A DNA stretch of 7,242 nucleotides from Anaerolineae bacterium (GTDB lineage Bacteria; Chloroflexota; Anaerolineae; JAADDB01). A program made the position numbers and the translations under genes. Positions within the stretch are counted from its first letter, which is position 1, and each line of letters starts with the position of its first letter. Positions 6,301 to 7,242 of this stretch are shown piece after piece. The notes beneath the pieces were generated by a model. The model searched no databases. It was not told where the DNA came from and saw only the letters and a list, made by a program, of their open reading frames with translations. The stretch covers positions 1 to 7,242 of the forward strand of contig WFQT01000069.1 in assembly GCA_015486895.1 (NCBI GenBank), given 5' to 3'.

Positions 6301-6329
6301 TTGCCAAAAAGGCCAGAGAACGCTATAAT
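6301..6329 (+). promoter_or_regulatory. Sigma-70-type promoter for the metallopeptidase-lgt unit
   Basis: TTGCCA (6301-6306, five of six matches to TTGACA) and TATAAT (6324-6329, perfect) are separated by exactly 17 bp. Transcription would be expected to start near 6336-6337, giving a leader of about 57 nt before the ATG at 6394. It is the only strong housekeeping promoter I see between genes in this window, and its position indicates that the downstream pair is transcribed independently of the surface-protein genes. Confidence 0.8.
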
Positions 6330-6380
6330 GACTGCGATCAGCAACGCAATCTTTTACATTGGAAACACAATGTGACAACC

Positions 6381-6386
6381 AGAGGA
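6381..6386 (+). promoter_or_regulatory. Ribosome binding site of the metallopeptidase-like gene
   Basis: AGAGGA lies 7 nt before the ATG at 6394. An in-frame TGA at 6373-6375 rules out any start further upstream, so this site and ATG fix the start. Confidence 0.75.
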
Positions 6387-6393
6387 AAGCACG

Positions 6394-6912
6394 ATGGACC
6401 CAGAAATCCGGATTAAACGCAGTAGCCGGCGAAAAAAGACGGTCACCGGACGCTGGATCGATGAGAAGCTCATTGAGATTCTATCACCGACAGACATAGA
6501 TGATGAGGCATTGCAGCCTATCATTGCAAACCTGAAACGTCGCCTTATTGCAGAAAAAGAACGCCGCCAGGCCGAAATCAACGATGAGACTTTAGAACAG
6601 CGGGCTCAAGTACTGAACAAGAAATATTTCAATGGTCGATTACATTGGAATTCCATCCGTTTCGTAACCAACCAACGCAAGCGTTTTGGCAGTTGTACCC
6701 CCAAGGAAGGCACGATCCGCATTTCACATCGCTTAGCATCTGCACCCTCCTGGGTTTTAGACTATGTGATCATGCACGAATTAGCCCATCTGCGGGTACA
6801 AAACCACAGCCAGAAGTTCTGGAAGTTAGTAAACCGCTATCCCCTCACTGAGCGAGCGCGAGGCTACCTTATAGCGCTTAGCATAGAATCCGATCAAGTC
6901 AAGGAGGCATGA
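6394..6912 (+). CDS. YgjP/DUF45-type zinc metallopeptidase-like protein, short form
   Basis: This 172-residue protein has the family's zinc site, HELAH at 128-132 (His128, Glu129, His132), followed by NHSQKFW at 137-143 with His138 as probable third ligand. This is the HExxH-x5-H-xxx-FW pattern of the YgjP/DUF45 group (M48-like and SprT-like). The family segment 'KRFGSCTPKEGTIRIS' (97-111) precedes it. The basic N-terminus (IKRSSRRKKTVTGRW) corresponds to the 'xSxRRKT' strand of longer relatives. A charged helical region at about 37-75 may be coiled. Members are usually about 230 residues, so this copy is compact. There is no signal peptide or membrane segment, so it is cytoplasmic. Whether it is a protease or a hydrolase of another substrate is unsettled for the family. 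The gene ends 2 nt before lgt and contains its ribosome binding site. Confidence 0.85.
   Translation: MDPEIRIKRSSRRKKTVTGRWIDEKLIEILSPTDIDDEALQPIIANLKRRLIAEKERRQAEINDETLEQRAQVLNKKYFNGRLHWNSIRFVTNQRKRFGSCTPKEGTIRISHRLASAPSWVLDYVIMHELAHLRVQNHSQKFWKLVNRYPLTERARGYLIALSIESDQVKEA
6901..6907 (+). promoter_or_regulatory. Ribosome binding site that decides the lgt start
   Basis: AAGGAGG lies inside the last codons of the metallopeptidase-like gene. Two in-frame ATGs follow, at 6909 and 6915. The first is only 1 nt from the site and overlaps the upstream stop. The second is at the ideal 7-nt spacing, so 6915 is preferred. The arrangement implies translational coupling. Confidence 0.8.
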
Positions 6913-6914
6913 AT

Positions 6915-7242
6915 ATGATTAACCCTATCGCTATACAAATAGGCCCGTTTGCCATACACTGGTACGGCTTGCTTATTGTAACCGGTGCTATTTTAGGTGC
7001 TTATGCAAGCACACTGCAAGCTAAGCTCTGGCACGAAGACCCGGAGTTCGTGTGGGACTTGCTGGTCATTGTCCTTATTTTTGGTATCATTGGCGCCCGA
7101 CTTTACCATGTCTTCTCCCGCCCCGCCGGGGGCTTTGTCGGATGGCCCTATTATAAAGCCCATCCGAAAGAAATCCTTGCCATCTGGAACGGCGGACTCG
7201 GCATTTATGGCGCCATCATCGGCGGTATCATCGGCCTGTTTA
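6915..7242 (+). CDS. lgt: Prolipoprotein diacylglyceryl transferase, N-terminal part (3' end outside the window)
   Basis: The enzyme transfers diacylglycerol from phosphatidylglycerol to the lipobox cysteine of prolipoproteins, the first step of lipoprotein maturation in the cytoplasmic membrane. The first 109 residues are present. The opening 'IGPFAIHWYGLL' (9-20) contains the HWYG motif, with Tyr17 matching the E. coli Tyr26 region. 'GIIGARLYHVF' (57-67) and 'WNGGLGIYGAIIGG' (91-104) are the next conserved blocks. In the last, Tyr98 stands where E. coli has His103, a substitution seen in many non-proteobacterial members. Membrane segments lie at about 15-35, 45-65 and from 95 onward, fitting the start of the usual seven. 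The essential Arg/Glu region lies beyond the window. The gene follows the metallopeptidase-like gene after 2 nt and is probably co-transcribed from the promoter at 6301-6329. Confidence 0.95.
   Translation, partial: MINPIAIQIGPFAIHWYGLLIVTGAILGAYASTLQAKLWHEDPEFVWDLLVIVLIFGIIGARLYHVFSRPAGGFVGWPYYKAHPKEILAIWNGGLGIYGAIIGGIIGLF

Larger units (their letters stand above)
6068..6393. other. 326-bp intergenic spacer
   Basis: This spacer separates the surface-protein genes from the metallopeptidase-lgt unit. It holds a 62-nt imperfect palindrome (6112-6173), a strong promoter (6301-6329) and the leader of the downstream transcript. The 10-mer TCCAAAGCCT occurs twice (6116-6125 and 6243-6252). I see no tRNA or recognised RNA family, and no intrinsic terminator with a T-run after the large gene. 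Several frames on both strands are unusually free of stops, but none has a good start site or recognisable product. Confidence 0.7.

Noticed and set aside
6370..6375. ATG-TGA minimal start-stop element in the leader of the metallopeptidase-like gene
   Set aside because: It has only a poor ribosome site (GGA at 6361) and can easily occur by chance. There is no evidence for regulation.
6097..6375. 92-residue + strand frame in the spacer
   Set aside because: It has no ribosome site or recognisable product, it crosses the strong promoter at 6301-6329, and it is not supported by codon use like the flanking genes.
6909..6914. Upstream ATG as lgt start
   Set aside because: It overlaps the preceding stop and is 1 nt from the Shine-Dalgarno sequence, while the ATG at 6915 has 7-nt spacing and gives the usual N-terminus.

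Overview
The window most likely comes from a member of the Chloroflexota, of the Anaerolineae/Caldilineae type. This is inferred from protein style, not from a marker gene. Two adjacent exported proteins carry DNRLRE-type beta-sandwich domains, long Pro-Thr linkers, and a short tail of the form aromatic-x-Pro-Leu-aliphatic at the very C-terminus. That combination is, from general knowledge, very common in that phylum. Base composition is moderately GC-rich, and all four genes lie on the + strand.

Layout. Positions 1-491 hold the 3' end of a secreted DNRLRE-domain protein with a Pro-Thr linker and a YLPLLKR tail. After a 65-bp spacer, positions 557-6067 encode a 1836-residue secreted multidomain protein. 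In order it has a signal peptide, fourteen YCF48/BNR-like propeller repeats (probably two seven-bladed propellers), a CBM9/DOMON-like domain, and four DNRLRE domains. The last three DNRLRE domains form a tandem repeat with an exact 237-residue (711-bp) period and a private Cys-x-x-Cys motif. It ends in a Pro-Thr-Ala tail and a WVPLIL-type terminus. Positions 6068-6393 are an intergenic spacer with a 62-nt imperfect palindrome and a near-consensus sigma-70 promoter (TTGCCA, 17 bp, TATAAT). Positions 6394-6912 encode a short YgjP/DUF45-type zinc metallopeptidase-like protein. From 6915 to the edge is the start of lgt, prolipoprotein diacylglyceryl transferase.

Functional reading. The first two genes look like paralogous or co-functioning cell-surface or extracellular proteins. 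They are built from glycan- or protein-binding modules without any catalytic domain I can recognise, and are probably co-transcribed. The metallopeptidase-like gene and lgt form a second, tightly coupled housekeeping transcription unit with its own strong promoter and good ribosome binding sites. Nothing in the sequence links the two units functionally, beyond lgt acting on exported proteins; neither large protein has a visible lipobox in this window.

The most unusual material is the architecture of the 1836-residue protein: the double propeller, the equal-period DNRLRE repeats with a CRYC motif, and the C-terminal tail shared with its neighbour. The tail is a candidate for an undescribed sorting or surface-retention signal. 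I see no mobile element, CRISPR array, tRNA or rRNA.
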